This document shows positions 42,646 to 52,042 of a DNA stretch of 64,000 nt, in pieces; positions within the stretch are counted from its first letter, which is position 1, and the number at the start of each line of letters is the position of its first letter. The notes beneath the pieces are model-generated. The model was given only the letters and a program-made list of their open reading frames with translations. It was not told the DNA's origin and ran no database searches. The stretch comes from Yinghuangia elevatio (lineage in GTDB: Bacteria > Actinomycetota > Actinomycetes > Streptomycetales > Streptomycetaceae), in assembly GCF_040649515.1 (NCBI RefSeq), contig NZ_JBEZFP010000002.1, forward strand, positions 62,001 to 126,000. The letters are read 5' to 3'. The position numbers and the translations under genes are program-made.

Positions 42646-42869
42646 GCCGGCCGGAGACTTCCTTGCTTGGCGGCTTGGACGAAGGAGCTCCAGGCGGTGC
42701 TGGAGACCCGCGCCGCGGGGATGTGGGGGTTCTTCGAGTCGCGTACCGCCACGGCCGGGGACGTGGGCACGTCGGCTATCTCGACGCACTGGTCGTTGTT
42801 GGCGGTGTAGCTGCTCTTGCGCCACGTGACATCGTCCAGCTCGATCTCGTACAGGCCGCTCACGTTCAT
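42642..42869 (-). CDS. DUF397 domain protein
   Basis: This 75-residue protein is a typical DUF397 member: TWRKSSYTANNDQCVEIAD followed by VAVRDSKNP and a C-terminal WSSFVQAAKQG. It overlaps the stop of the XRE gene by four bases. Tandem DUF397 genes behind an XRE/DUF5753 gene are a common actinomycete arrangement, sometimes compared to toxin-antitoxin pairs. Confidence 0.87.
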   Translation of the reverse strand: MNVSGLYEIELDDVTWRKSSYTANNDQCVEIADVPTSPAVAVRDSKNPHIPAARVSSTAWSSFVQAAKQGSLRPA

Positions 42870-43735
42870 GTCAGGTCTCTCTCGACGCGCTGGATCAGGG
42901 CACGGCTCTCCTCCGGATCCAGGGCCACGTCGGCGAGGTTGCGGAACAGCCGGTTGAGCCGCCGGACATCCAGGGGAGCATCCAGCATGACATTACCCGC
43001 GACGGACTCCGCGAAGGCCACGTCAGGGGCGTCTCCGGGGAGTTGGAGAATGTTGAACGCGCCCGCCTGTGTGCCGTTCTCGCCCTGTTCGTAGGGGATG
43101 ACGCGCAGCGAGACGTTCGGGAGCCGGGTGACCTCCAGCAGGTGGCGCAACTGGGCCTTGTGGACTTTGAGGCCGCCGACGTGGAAGTCCAGCGCGGCCT
43201 GCGTGACGACGGCCGTGACGGTCAGCAGGTTTTCGCCGTTGAGGCGGTGCTGGCGGATCATGCGCACCTCGACCAGGGCGTCGACCTGGTCGGGCCCGAG
43301 GGCGGCGAAGCCCACGGCGGTCACTGCCCGCGCGTATCCCTCGGTCTGGAAGTGCGGCGGCAGAAGCACGGTCTGGTAGTCGAGGCGTGCCGTGGCGTCG
43401 TGTTCGTACTCCAAGAGCCGGGCGTACTTCGCCGAGACCGTATCGCCGTACTGCTCTTGCCACCAGGGCTGTTGGCGCCGACGCGCCAGCTTGGCCAGGT
43501 CCTCCAGTTCGGCACGCCGCTCGCCGTCGACCTCGTAGAGGTCCATGAGGGCGGCGAACGCCTTGGCGGAACACGTCCGTTCCCCGGTTTCGATGCGGGT
43601 GACCTGTGAACCGCTCAGCCTGATCTGCGCACCGACCTCCTCCGCCGTGTCGCCGGTTTGGTCCCGCAATCCGCGCAGCGCCTTGCCCAGTTCGCGGCGT
43701 GCCCGGCTTGGGCTGCTCGACCCGGCGTCCGCCAT
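42866..43735 (-). CDS. XRE-family regulator with DUF5753 domain
   Basis: This 289-residue protein has an N-terminal helix-turn-helix (LGKALRGLRDQTGDTAEEVG, then LSGSQVTRIETGERT, about 16-55). A DUF5753-type C-terminal domain of about 180 residues follows (YARLLEYEHDATARLDYQT, MIRQHRL, LRVIPYEQG). It controls, with its DUF397 partners, unknown targets. The upstream region 43736-43970 contains a TGGCA/TGCCA inverted repeat at 43845-43857, a possible operator. Confidence 0.88.
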   Translation of the reverse strand: MADAGSSSPSRARRELGKALRGLRDQTGDTAEEVGAQIRLSGSQVTRIETGERTCSAKAFAALMDLYEVDGERRAELEDLAKLARRRQQPWWQEQYGDTVSAKYARLLEYEHDATARLDYQTVLLPPHFQTEGYARAVTAVGFAALGPDQVDALVEVRMIRQHRLNGENLLTVTAVVTQAALDFHVGGLKVHKAQLRHLLEVTRLPNVSLRVIPYEQGENGTQAGAFNILQLPGDAPDVAFAESVAGNVMLDAPLDVRRLNRLFRNLADVALDPEESRALIQRVERDLT

Positions 43736-44399
43736 AGCCCCCTCTTCTCCTGCCTCTGAACGGAGAACGCGGTCCGTTCGACATCACGAAAGTGCGGCAA
43801 TCGTACGCCCGAAGCCCGACTTGGCACCTGCTTGGCATTTTGCCAGTCACGTGCTTGACGTGATGCCGAGAGGGGGAGCAAGCTGAATCAGCCAACTACC
43901 GATGGCACTTGGATGATCACTGACCGTGGAATTTCTGGGTGTCTACGCACATGCAGCCAAGGAGGTTGCAGTGCCCGACCAGGGTGATCTGACGCGTCCG
44001 GCGAGCGCCGCCGAAAGCCTCCCGGTCTCCTGCCCGACCTACGAGAACGGACCGACGGCGTCTTCGGGAACGTCGCAATTCCGTTCCTGGCGGAGGCTGT
44101 TCCTCATCGCGCGTTCAACGCCTGCGCGCCGCCCGAGCTATCGGCACTCCCGAAAGACCATCAGGACCAGCGGGCAGCGCGGACGCGTCAGGGGCCAGTG
44201 GGTGCGATACCGATCTGCGAGGCACGCGGCACGGCCGAACCGTTCATCCAGTCCGGCTGGGGTACGCGACGTCCTCGCCGAAACGCCTGGCGCTGCGGGC
44301 GGGCGGCACGCCATCCACCGACATGTACGAAACACCTCCTCCCCGCGACTGCCGGGACAGGGCGTCGTGGCACGCACGGGGAGCATCTTGAAAGTTGAG
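43736..44399. other. Gap with one weak candidate reading frame
   Basis: This stretch contains no family I recognise. A GTG at 43971 preceded by AAGGAGG (43959-43965) would start a reading frame that continues to 44417 on the plus strand. The first 45 residues look plausible (MPDQGDLTRPASAAESLPV), but the rest is arginine-rich and runs antisense to the malonyltransferase fragment, so it may be a truncated gene fused to random sequence. Confidence 0.35.
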
Positions 44400-44896
44400 A
44401 GGAGAGTGGGCAGATGACTGCCGAGCACGCTGTCGACAACCGATGCGCCGAACTCCCGGACAACGGCCGCACTGCTCGCGCCGACCGCCAGCATGGCCCC
44501 CGGCCACCCGTGCCGGCTCAGCGCCTGGCTGCGGACGCACGCCAGCCGGGCGGCGTCCGCCGCATCCAGGCCGCCCCCGGCCACAAGCGCCCACAGCTCG
44601 CCGATGCTCTGCCCGAAGATGGCGTACGGCTCGCCGCCCGAAGCGACGAAGTCCTCGAAAACCGAAAGAGACACCGCCATCAACGCGAGATAGTGCACCT
44701 CCGGCGTCACCTCGTCGAGCCTGGCCGAGGGCGAGGTGAGGTAGGCGGTGAGCGGCGGAACCCCAAACTCAGCTCCTGCGAGGTCGATCTCAGCCAGCAA
44801 GGTGCGGACCGCCGGAGTCTCCGCGATCGTCTTGAGCGCACCTGATTGCGGCATGTCGATCGTTCCCGGCATCGCTATAACGATCTTTTCACGCAT
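44400..44896 (-). pseudogene. Truncated malonyl/acyltransferase-like gene
   Basis: From ATG 44896 the protein reads MREKIVIAMPG, then YAIFGQSIGELWALVAG (near 95) and AARLACVRSQAL. This follows the N-terminal half of FabD-type acyltransferases, with the nucleophile serine in GQSIGE (usually GHSxGE). Similarity stops after about 160 residues. The rest of the frame, running to 44138, is arginine-rich and unlike an acyltransferase, and the conserved catalytic histidine of the second half is absent. It is therefore probably inactive. It lies 280 bp downstream of an acyl carrier protein gene. Confidence 0.55.
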
Positions 44897-45175
44897 CACG
44901 ACCGCTTTCCGTGGGAGGAACAGGACAAGTAGCTGGATGAGCGGAATATCTATTTCTCGTGGCACACCGCATATGGAGTCGGCGGTGGCAACGTCAGCGC
45001 CCCCGAGGCCCGTCCGCGGTCGCACCAGCACACGGCGGAGCTGGATGCGGTCATACGCGACGTCATCCAGGCGAAGTGTCGTCTGGTGCAGGCCCGTTGA
45101 TGTGGCCGCTCCGCAGACGACTTCCCGAAGGCTGGCTGATGATGCGACTGTGGCCGCTGCGCCGGGGGCTGGAGC

Positions 45176-45442
45176 TCACATCGCCCCGCCAGCGACACCG
45201 GCGCGCTCGTTCACGTACGCGAGAATCAGCCTTGCGGTCCGCAACGTGTGCACGCTGTCGCCTGGAATCCTGACCAGGTAGCAGTCATGGATGCAGTCGG
45301 CGAGCTCAAGCAGAGATGGGGAATCCACACCCAACTCGGCCAGCGGAGTGTCCAGATGCTCTTCGCTCAACTCGACTTCCAGGGGAATGTTGCTCGTCTC
45401 GAGCAATATCTGCAGGTCGGAAAGCGTGCAGATCATTGGCAT
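45176..45442 (-). CDS. Acyl carrier protein
   Basis: This 88-residue protein has LAELGVDSPSLLELADCI, with the serine of the DS(x)L motif (near residue 41) that would receive phosphopantetheine. The start ATG 45442 is five bases after AGGAG. Length and acidic character fit an acyl carrier protein. With only a truncated acyltransferase as neighbour and no ketosynthase recognised, this looks like the rest of a larger fatty-acid or polyketide cluster. Confidence 0.75.
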   Translation of the reverse strand: MPMICTLSDLQILLETSNIPLEVELSEEHLDTPLAELGVDSPSLLELADCIHDCYLVRIPGDSVHTLRTARLILAYVNERAGVAGGAM

Positions 45443-46263
45443 TCCAGCTCCTGTCTGAGGTGACCCGCCAGGCAGATGTCCAGGAGGTGACCGGCGGCAC
45501 AGCACGAACTCGCGGTCCCGATCACCAGCGGATCGGGAATGACGCGAGGCACGCGCGCAGATGATCTGGTGTCAATCGCCGAAAGAGCGGCGACATCTGG
45601 GTTGAGTGGAAGTCTGAAACAACTTGGCGAACAGCGTTTCGGCGTATGAAAACCGAATCCGTGCAACGCCGTTGAAGCGAGACCTCCCCACCGCGTGCAG
45701 TGCTCACGCAAACAGCGTGAATCAGCCCGAAGCATGGCGATGCACGCCACGCGTGCGCGTGTTCACGCCAGGCTCACGCAGGGGCGCTCGTCGGCAAGCC
45801 CTCGGGGCCCGTCAGACAAATCACGGCTCACACGGCCCGGACAACATCCCCACCGTGGATTACACGCGCACGCAAAAGGCGCGCCTCCGACGAGGCCCTC
45901 GACCGATCTCGCAGCGGCCAGCTCCGAGCAGGGGGATCGTCCCCGACCGTGCCAGCTCGTCGCCCATGGCGGTGTCCTGGGCCGTCAACGTCAGCAGCTG
46001 GAACATGCGCCCGCGTACGCCTGGCGTTCGGCGGCGGTCCATTCCGCCTCTTGGACTGGCGGGGCGGGTTACTCGAGACGTGGGCTGTTCCTCTTGTCTA
46101 CATCGGGGTGGTCCACCAGCGCCCACCGCTGTGAGGCACGTATCGGAGCCCTTGTCCTTGTGCCGCCACGAGGAACGAGACCGACGCCGCCGCGCGGTGG
46201 TTTATCCGAACCGGTGACCGGTAGGCGAGGTGGCGCTGTCCGTGCCGAGGGGGCGGGGCGGTG
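45443..46263. other. 820-bp region without a convincing gene
   Basis: Overlapping frames on both strands have irregular codon use and no motif. The region lies between the ACP gene and an integrase-like fragment and probably consists of degraded sequence. No tRNA or clear attachment site was seen. Confidence 0.45.
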
Positions 46264-46515
46264 CTATGCACGGTCGGTCTCGGCGGTCACCAGCTCGACG
46301 CGCCGACTCGTGGCGACGCGGGCTTGGAGGTAGGCGGTCCAGTTGGTGGCGGCGCGGCGGCGCCATTTCACGGCAGCCACGATGTGCAGGCCGAGCATCG
46401 GAGCCAGCATTGCAGGCGGAAGGTCTTCGGCGAGTTGGACCAGGGCCGCGGTGTGGGCCGGGCGGATCGGGATGCGGAACCTTATGCGCCGTTGACCTGC
46501 CCCGCAGGGAGCCAC
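46264..46515 (-). pseudogene. C-terminal fragment resembling a site-specific integrase/recombinase tail
   Basis: The frame encodes AALVQLAEDLPPAMLAPMLGL, then AVKWRRRAATNWTAYLQAR. The pattern of a leucine-rich helix followed by A-x-x-W and Y-L-x-A-R resembles the C-terminal extension found after integrases in many actinomycete mobile elements. The catalytic core is absent. It lies at the edge of the conjugation module, where an integrase would be expected. Confidence 0.45.
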
Positions 46516-46552
46516 ATCCAGCGCGACATTGATGCAGCGAATGCAACTCCGC

Positions 46553-47491
46553 CTACTTGCCTGGCCTCGACGCGCCGAAATAGTCGTCGCCCGGCCAGCG
46601 GAATCGGGTTTCGCGGGTTAAAGCACCTGGGTGCGGGGCGTCGATCATGAGGCCGTTGCCCGTGTAGATGCCGACGTGGTGGATGTTGGTCGCGGTGCCG
46701 TAGAAGACCAGGTCACCGGGGAGAAGCGGCGCGCCGTAGGGGACTTGGGGGCCGGCACGGAACTGGTCCTGTGCGACGCGCGGGATCGTGATACCGGCGG
46801 CGGCATACGCGGCCTTGGTCAGGCCGGAGCAGTCGAAGCCCCCCTCTGTGGGGCCGTCGCCGCCCCACACATAGGGGGTGCCGATCTGGGCCCGGGCGAA
46901 CGCGATCGCTATTGCGGCTGACTGGCTTTCCGAACCCGCATTGGATCCGGGCATGGAACTCGGTGCCGCTGTGTAGGCAGCGGCTTGGGTGAGGACCTTG
47001 TCGACGTACCAGTCAGCGTGGTTGTACGCGAAGATCGCGCCACGTATGTCCTTTCCGTCCCGCGCTCCGCTGGCGCACAAGTAGCGCGCGGCGGCGGGGA
47101 TGGCATCGGCCGGCTTCCAGACGGAACCGCCTTGTCCGTATTGGGCCCAGGTGTCAGCGATGAATTGCATCGGTCCCAGAGCCCCGGCGTCGGAGACGAG
47201 GTCGGGGGCGCGACCGTGGTCGGATTCGATCTTTCCGATCGCGGCGAGCACGGCCCAGGGCAGACCGGGGCATGTGGCGGCAGCTTGTTGATAGAGCGTC
47301 AGGTAGTCGGCCGGGATGTCGGAGCTGGCTTGCGCGCTCGCGTTGGCTCCGGGGACGAAGCCGGTGAAGAGCCTGCCGACCATCCCGACCAGGGAAGCGG
47401 CCATCGCCGCGACGAGGACGATGCCGAGTAGGAGAGTCGCCAGGACGATGGTGACGGCTTTGCCCACTGCAGCCTCACTGGTGTTGGACAC
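46553..47491 (-). CDS. Bifunctional lytic transglycosylase/NlpC-P60 peptidase of the conjugation module
   Basis: This 312-residue protein has an N-terminal membrane segment (about 12-40). A lytic transglycosylase-like domain follows (KIESDHGR, GALGPMQFIADTWAQYG, FAYNHADWYV). The C-terminal NlpC/P60 domain has GFDCSGLTKAAY (nucleophile cysteine near 222) and GDLVFYG...HHVGIY (histidine near 271). It is the VirB1-like enzyme that opens the cell wall for the secretion apparatus. It starts at GTG 47491 and overlaps the replication-relaxation gene by 17 bases. Confidence 0.87.
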   Translation of the reverse strand: MSNTSEAAVGKAVTIVLATLLLGIVLVAAMAASLVGMVGRLFTGFVPGANASAQASSDIPADYLTLYQQAAATCPGLPWAVLAAIGKIESDHGRAPDLVSDAGALGPMQFIADTWAQYGQGGSVWKPADAIPAAARYLCASGARDGKDIRGAIFAYNHADWYVDKVLTQAAAYTAAPSSMPGSNAGSESQSAAIAIAFARAQIGTPYVWGGDGPTEGGFDCSGLTKAAYAAAGITIPRVAQDQFRAGPQVPYGAPLLPGDLVFYGTATNIHHVGIYTGNGLMIDAPHPGALTRETRFRWPGDDYFGASRPGK

Positions 47492-48530
47492 CGAACGGGA
47501 TCGGCTTCGGCGGGATGGGGCTCGGTGGGTTGATCCGGTCTGCGCGGGTGGTGTTCAGCTGGGGTGACGCGGGGGCGGATTGACCGGACTCGTCGGAGTT
47601 GGGCTGCTGGACGCGTGGCCATGCCGCGCTGAGATCGACCAGCGGCATGCGGTTTGTGGCCCGTCGACTCAGTGGCAGCCACGCGGCGCAGGATGGGTCG
47701 GAGGCGCCGTCGAGGACCCCTTGCTCGATGCTCGCTGTGGCGATCGGGACGAGCGAGGGGTCCGCGAGGTGGGGGACCGCGTCGGCGAGCGCACGACGCA
47801 CGGCGGCCTCGCGGCTGATCGTGGTGGTCCAGAAGAGGACCGGGGTGACGATTCCGGTGGTCGCCGCGAGCTTCGCGTACCCGAGGACTTTGCTTCCGAG
47901 CTTGCCGGCGGGGCGTTCGCTGCCGGTGTCGTGTTCGAGGAACCATTCGAGGTCGGCCCCCGGAGAGGTCCAGCGGCCGTAGGCATCGGGCTTGACGATG
48001 TCGCCGAAGTGTTCGGCGCACCGGGATTCAGACCACCAGGCGGTGAGGCGGCCGGTGCTGCCAGGGGTGCGACCGTGGTGGACGAGAGCGGTGAAGAAGC
48101 CGTTTGTGGCGATCATGTGGGCGAGACGCAGTGAGTGCGCCAGCCCGAAGGCGTTGTCGCGGCTGAACTTCACTCGGCGGGGTTCCAGTCCGTCCTCGTA
48201 CGCCAGGACGGCGACGCCGGCGAGATCGAGCACGTAGTGCATCTGGGCGCGACCGCGGTCTTGCCGGGGCTGGAAGCGGTCGAGGAGGCGCCACTTGTAC
48301 AGATCCAGCAGCCGGGAGTTGGCCACGCGCGGCTGGGGCCAGGCGAGTTCGGTGATCTGGCGGGTGGTGAAGACGCGGTGCTCGTAGAGCATGCGGGCGA
48401 GCCAGCGGTCGCGAGGCGTGAGCCGACGGGCGAGGAGTCCGAGATGGTCTGCGCCGACGGCGGCGGGAGAGGTCGGGCGCGGCACGATTTGGCCGCGCAG
48501 TGCGCGCTGTGGAGTGGCGATGCTGATCAT
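47475..48530 (-). CDS. Replication-relaxation family protein
   Basis: This 351-residue protein begins after a short tail with a winged-helix-like region (LTPRDRWLARMLYEHRVFTTRQ, about 37-58). It continues with RLLDLYKWRLLDRFQP and a long region with the pattern LEWFLEHDTGSER, as in actinomycete Replic_Relax proteins. These are found in conjugative elements and linear plasmids and are thought to take part in plasmid replication or DNA relaxation. ATG 48530 is preferred; a long N-terminal extension of the frame overlaps the upstream ATPase gene and has random composition. Confidence 0.75.
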   Translation of the reverse strand: MISIATPQRALRGQIVPRPTSPAAVGADHLGLLARRLTPRDRWLARMLYEHRVFTTRQITELAWPQPRVANSRLLDLYKWRLLDRFQPRQDRGRAQMHYVLDLAGVAVLAYEDGLEPRRVKFSRDNAFGLAHSLRLAHMIATNGFFTALVHHGRTPGSTGRLTAWWSESRCAEHFGDIVKPDAYGRWTSPGADLEWFLEHDTGSERPAGKLGSKVLGYAKLAATTGIVTPVLFWTTTISREAAVRRALADAVPHLADPSLVPIATASIEQGVLDGASDPSCAAWLPLSRRATNRMPLVDLSAAWPRVQQPNSDESGQSAPASPQLNTTRADRINPPSPIPPKPIPFGVQHQ

Positions 48531-48570
48531 GTCGACGGTGTCTCCTGATTCGCGTGGATGTGGTGGCAGA

Positions 48571-51129
48571 TCAGGTTGCGCGACGAGGGTCGGTGCCTTG
48601 TGGACGCAGGCGTGCGGTGTCGGGCGTGGTGCGTGGTCGGGCATTGATGTTGGCGGCGGTTCGGATCTGCTTGGCACGGCCGAGGATCGGCGGCGGGAGT
48701 TTGTGAGTCGTGCCGGTGAACGCGGAGGTCTCGGTGCCGCGGACGACCGGTCGGATGGCCACCTGGAACGCACCGAGGTGGGACAGGTCGTGCTCGGTGA
48801 GCCGGGGTGCGGTGTGCTTGGCGAGGTGTCGTGCGTCCTCGGGCGAGGCGGTGAAGAAGATCTTCGTGCGGGCGTTCGCGCTGATGCCCTCGGCCAGTTC
48901 GCCAGGCAACTGGCCGAGGTACTGGTGGGCGAGAACGATCGAGAGACGGTAGCCGCGCGCCTCGGCGAGCATGTCCTCAAGCGGGTACGGCATGTTGAGG
49001 AAGTTGTGCGCTTCGTCGATGTACAGCGACGCATCGGGTCGCTGGGACTGTGGGACGCGGGCCCGGCGGGTGGCGGCCTGCCAAGTGCGGGCGACCACGA
49101 TTGATCCGACCAGGCGGGCCGTCTCGGTGCCGAGTGCGTCCCGGGCGATGCGCACCAGACAGATGCCGCGGTTGTTGAGGATGTCCTCCACGTTCACGGT
49201 GGATGCGCCGCCTGCGATGGCCGCACGGACGAAGGGACGTAACAGGAAGCCGCGGAGCTTGTTCATCAGGGGCGCCGCGATCTGGGCTCGGGCGGCCGGC
49301 GACAGGTCGTCGTACCAAGCCCAGAAGCCGGTGAGGATCTCGTCGTGTAGGTGGTCGACCGCCTCGGCGCGGAATGCGGATGACCCGAGCAGTTTGGGTA
49401 GGTCGGCGAGGGTGGCGGGGCCAACCAGAGGCGGTCCGGCGAGGGCGCGCAGCGTCAGCAGCCCGGAGCGCAGGATGTCCTCGGTCCGGTAGCCCCAGGA
49501 CGAGGCGTAGATGCGCGAGAAGATGCCGACGAGATTGTCGACTGCTCGGGCGGCGTCGTCACCCTCGAGGGGGTTGAGGATCGGCGGCGCGGCGCGGCTG
49601 TCGGCGTCGAAGAGAATCACGCGGCGACCTGCGTGTACAGGAAGGCGCATCATCACGTCGGTGACGAGATCGCCCTTCGGGTCGACGACGACTACTCCGC
49701 GGCCGGCCTCCGCGTCGTTCAGGATCATGCCTGCCATCAGTTCCGACTTGCCGGACCCGGTGGCGCCGATGATGTGGATGTGGTGGCGGGCGTCCGCGAT
49801 GCGCAGTCCGATCGGGCGGGCCGGGCCGCTGTCACTGGCGGCGATCGGCTTGACGTCCGGACCTTCGGTCGCAACGTCGGCGGGCGGTGGTACGGCCTGT
49901 GCACCGGCGCGCTGAACTCCTGGCAAGGTGGGGTCCCAGGGCAGATGCGCAAGTACGGCAAGCTCCGCCACGGACAGCAGGTCGCCTCGGCGCAGGTCGC
50001 GGTCGGCAATGCTCGGCAGCGGTCGGCGCAGGCGCTTGCGGCGGTAGTAGTTGTGCTCGGTAAACGCGGCGGTCGCGGCGGCGATTGCGTGGGCACGACC
50101 GCGAAGGCGGTTGTGCAGTGCTGCGCGCAATCCGGGGTCGGCCAGCGCGTCCTTGTCGAGGGCGACGGTGACGGCGTAGCGGATCCGGGTCTCATACATG
50201 GCGCCGCGGAGTTTGGACACGATGACCCGGTCCTGCGCGGTCGCTTCGAGAATTCCCTGTCGTTCGGCGGTCGGCACGGTCGGTCGTCGTTTCGGTGTGG
50301 CGGCCGAGCTGTGCGGCGTGATCAGATCCAGCAGCAGGCTGACGGGTCGAGTGGCGGGTGGGGTACCGGTCATCCGTGCCGCTCGCCGTACCTTCGCGAT
50401 GCGCCGCCCCGCAACAGGGCGGGCGAGCACCTGGACGACGGCCTGTTCGCCGCGTCCAAGGCCGACGGGTGCCCCGAGCAGGGACCGGAGTGGGTCAGCG
50501 GGGAAGGCGGTCCGGATCGGTAGCGCTTCGCCGCGTCGCAGCCGGAGTTCGCCTCCGACGCTGTCGATGAGCCCGCCGACTGGCGCTTCGGTCGGTATGG
50601 GGGCGGAGGCCGGGCATGTGCGAGTGCGCGCGCCTGGCCATGCGGCCTCGATGGCGTGCTCCACCATGCCCTGCGGGATGACGCCGGGTACCCAGACCTG
50701 AATCGCGATGCCGCTCCGCGTAAAGACGTACTCCCACACCAGATGTGGTTGGCCGGTGAGCAGTCGATGCCAGGAAGGACGCAGCAGCCCGGCGAGGTTG
50801 GCCCACAGAGCTCCGGCGCCGTCGGCGGATGCAGCGGGTGGAGCCAATACGGTGATCAACCGCGCATCGGTGGCGAACCGTTCGTGGCATCGTCGCTGCC
50901 ACCGTCGCCAGCCCCAGAGGAGGAGAAGGACCGCGGCCAGCAGGAGCGGAGCTGCGACGACTCCCCAGACTCGAACCCAGGCGGCGACCGAAGCGAAGAT
51001 CGCGCCCGGGTCTCGTAGGTAAGTCTGCAGAGGTGTGTCAGGGCTCTGGTCAGTCTGCAACGCGAATTGGCCGGTCTGCGGAGATGGAGATCGGCGGCTG
51101 AGGTACCAACCCACGGTTTCGCGCTTCAT
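48571..51129 (-). CDS. VirD4/TraG-type coupling ATPase
   Basis: This 852-residue protein has one or two membrane segments near residues 55-75. A VirD4-like nucleotide-binding domain has Walker A GATGSGKSE (about 463-471) and Walker B VVVDPKGD. YIDEAHNFLNMP (near 703) is also typical of the family. It would dock relaxed DNA at the secretion channel. The ATG overlaps the GP88 gene stop (ATGA). It replaces a relaxase-coupling protein in a single-strand transfer system, as expected for an ICE. Confidence 0.87.
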   Translation of the reverse strand: MKRETVGWYLSRRSPSPQTGQFALQTDQSPDTPLQTYLRDPGAIFASVAAWVRVWGVVAAPLLLAAVLLLLWGWRRWQRRCHERFATDARLITVLAPPAASADGAGALWANLAGLLRPSWHRLLTGQPHLVWEYVFTRSGIAIQVWVPGVIPQGMVEHAIEAAWPGARTRTCPASAPIPTEAPVGGLIDSVGGELRLRRGEALPIRTAFPADPLRSLLGAPVGLGRGEQAVVQVLARPVAGRRIAKVRRAARMTGTPPATRPVSLLLDLITPHSSAATPKRRPTVPTAERQGILEATAQDRVIVSKLRGAMYETRIRYAVTVALDKDALADPGLRAALHNRLRGRAHAIAAATAAFTEHNYYRRKRLRRPLPSIADRDLRRGDLLSVAELAVLAHLPWDPTLPGVQRAGAQAVPPPADVATEGPDVKPIAASDSGPARPIGLRIADARHHIHIIGATGSGKSELMAGMILNDAEAGRGVVVVDPKGDLVTDVMMRLPVHAGRRVILFDADSRAAPPILNPLEGDDAARAVDNLVGIFSRIYASSWGYRTEDILRSGLLTLRALAGPPLVGPATLADLPKLLGSSAFRAEAVDHLHDEILTGFWAWYDDLSPAARAQIAAPLMNKLRGFLLRPFVRAAIAGGASTVNVEDILNNRGICLVRIARDALGTETARLVGSIVVARTWQAATRRARVPQSQRPDASLYIDEAHNFLNMPYPLEDMLAEARGYRLSIVLAHQYLGQLPGELAEGISANARTKIFFTASPEDARHLAKHTAPRLTEHDLSHLGAFQVAIRPVVRGTETSAFTGTTHKLPPPILGRAKQIRTAANINARPRTTPDTARLRPQGTDPRRAT

Positions 51130-51989
51130 GCGGCCCGGCCCCTGGAGGATGAGGGTGTGGAACGGCCCTGATGTAGGGCTGTGTTCGCGCGCGACGTACG
51201 GCATTCACTCGTACGTGCGGTCTGGTGGGGTGCCCCGCGACGGTCATGTCGGGCACGGCGTCGAGCATTGACCTCTGCCTGCCAGGAGCCGAACGTCCGG
51301 TTGCGCTGCTGCTTGAGGAACTGCGGGATGCGGTTGGCCGGAATGCCCACGAGCCGCGGGCCGAGGACCGCGAGCAGGTCGCTGGCTTCCTGCGAGTGCC
51401 AGCCAGCGGCCTCGATGGCCGCGGCATCGGGGAAGACGTCGGCTACCCGGTCGCGGGCAGGGTCCAGCGCCTCGTCTTGCGTGCCGCCGAGGCTGTAGAC
51501 CCACAGGAAGTTCGGTGGTGGATCCGGCTCGACCAGGAGACGGAAACGCGCGACTTCTTTCGTGTACGCGTAGAAGTTCACGAAGGGACGGGCGCGGATT
51601 ACCCGAAGCCACGCGAGCAGGTATGCGTCGGAGAAGAAGTCGCCTGAATCGTGGATGCGGATCCACGACCCGCGGAACCGCGCGGCGCCGAGTTCCGCGG
51701 TCATGGCCGCTTCCCAACCCGACAGATCGTCCAGGACGAGCCTCAGATTGGCCTGGTGACGCGCCCGCACGACGGGCCACGTGTAGGTGCCGTGGCGCGC
51801 GTAGCACACGTGGCGGCAGACACCCGCGGAGGGACACGTGTTGTACGTACGCCCGTCAGGTGGCGGGAACCGGCCCGCCCAGGCCGGAAGCGTCCAGTTC
51901 CAGACGCCGATCGCGCGCAGCTCGCGGTTCTGTCGCAGCAACCGAGCCGGGCGCTGGGTGCTGTGCTGATGGATCGCCTGCCTGGTCAT
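51126..51989 (-). CDS. GP88-family protein of mobile elements
   Basis: This 287-residue protein contains NTCPSAGVCRHVCYARHG (about 50-67) and ARHQANLRLVLDDL, followed by IRIHDSGDFFSDAYL. These are the signatures of the phage gene product 88-like family, which has a conserved cysteine group and is widespread in phages and plasmids. Function unknown. ATG 51989 is preceded by GGGAGGAG. It lies between the two large conjugation ATPases. Confidence 0.8.
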   Translation of the reverse strand: MTRQAIHQHSTQRPARLLRQNRELRAIGVWNWTLPAWAGRFPPPDGRTYNTCPSAGVCRHVCYARHGTYTWPVVRARHQANLRLVLDDLSGWEAAMTAELGAARFRGSWIRIHDSGDFFSDAYLLAWLRVIRARPFVNFYAYTKEVARFRLLVEPDPPPNFLWVYSLGGTQDEALDPARDRVADVFPDAAAIEAAGWHSQEASDLLAVLGPRLVGIPANRIPQFLKQQRNRTFGSWQAEVNARRRARHDRRGAPHQTARTSECRTSRANTALHQGRSTPSSSRGRAA

Positions 51990-52042
51990 GCTCCTCCCAA
52001 CCAGTGCCAGAAGAATGCGGATCACGGTGTTCGTGATGTCGG

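Noticed and set aside
45624..46333. Overlapping plus-strand frames of about 200 codons
   Set aside because: Arg/Ser/Pro-rich, no motif, no clear ribosome binding site; likely shadow or decayed sequence.
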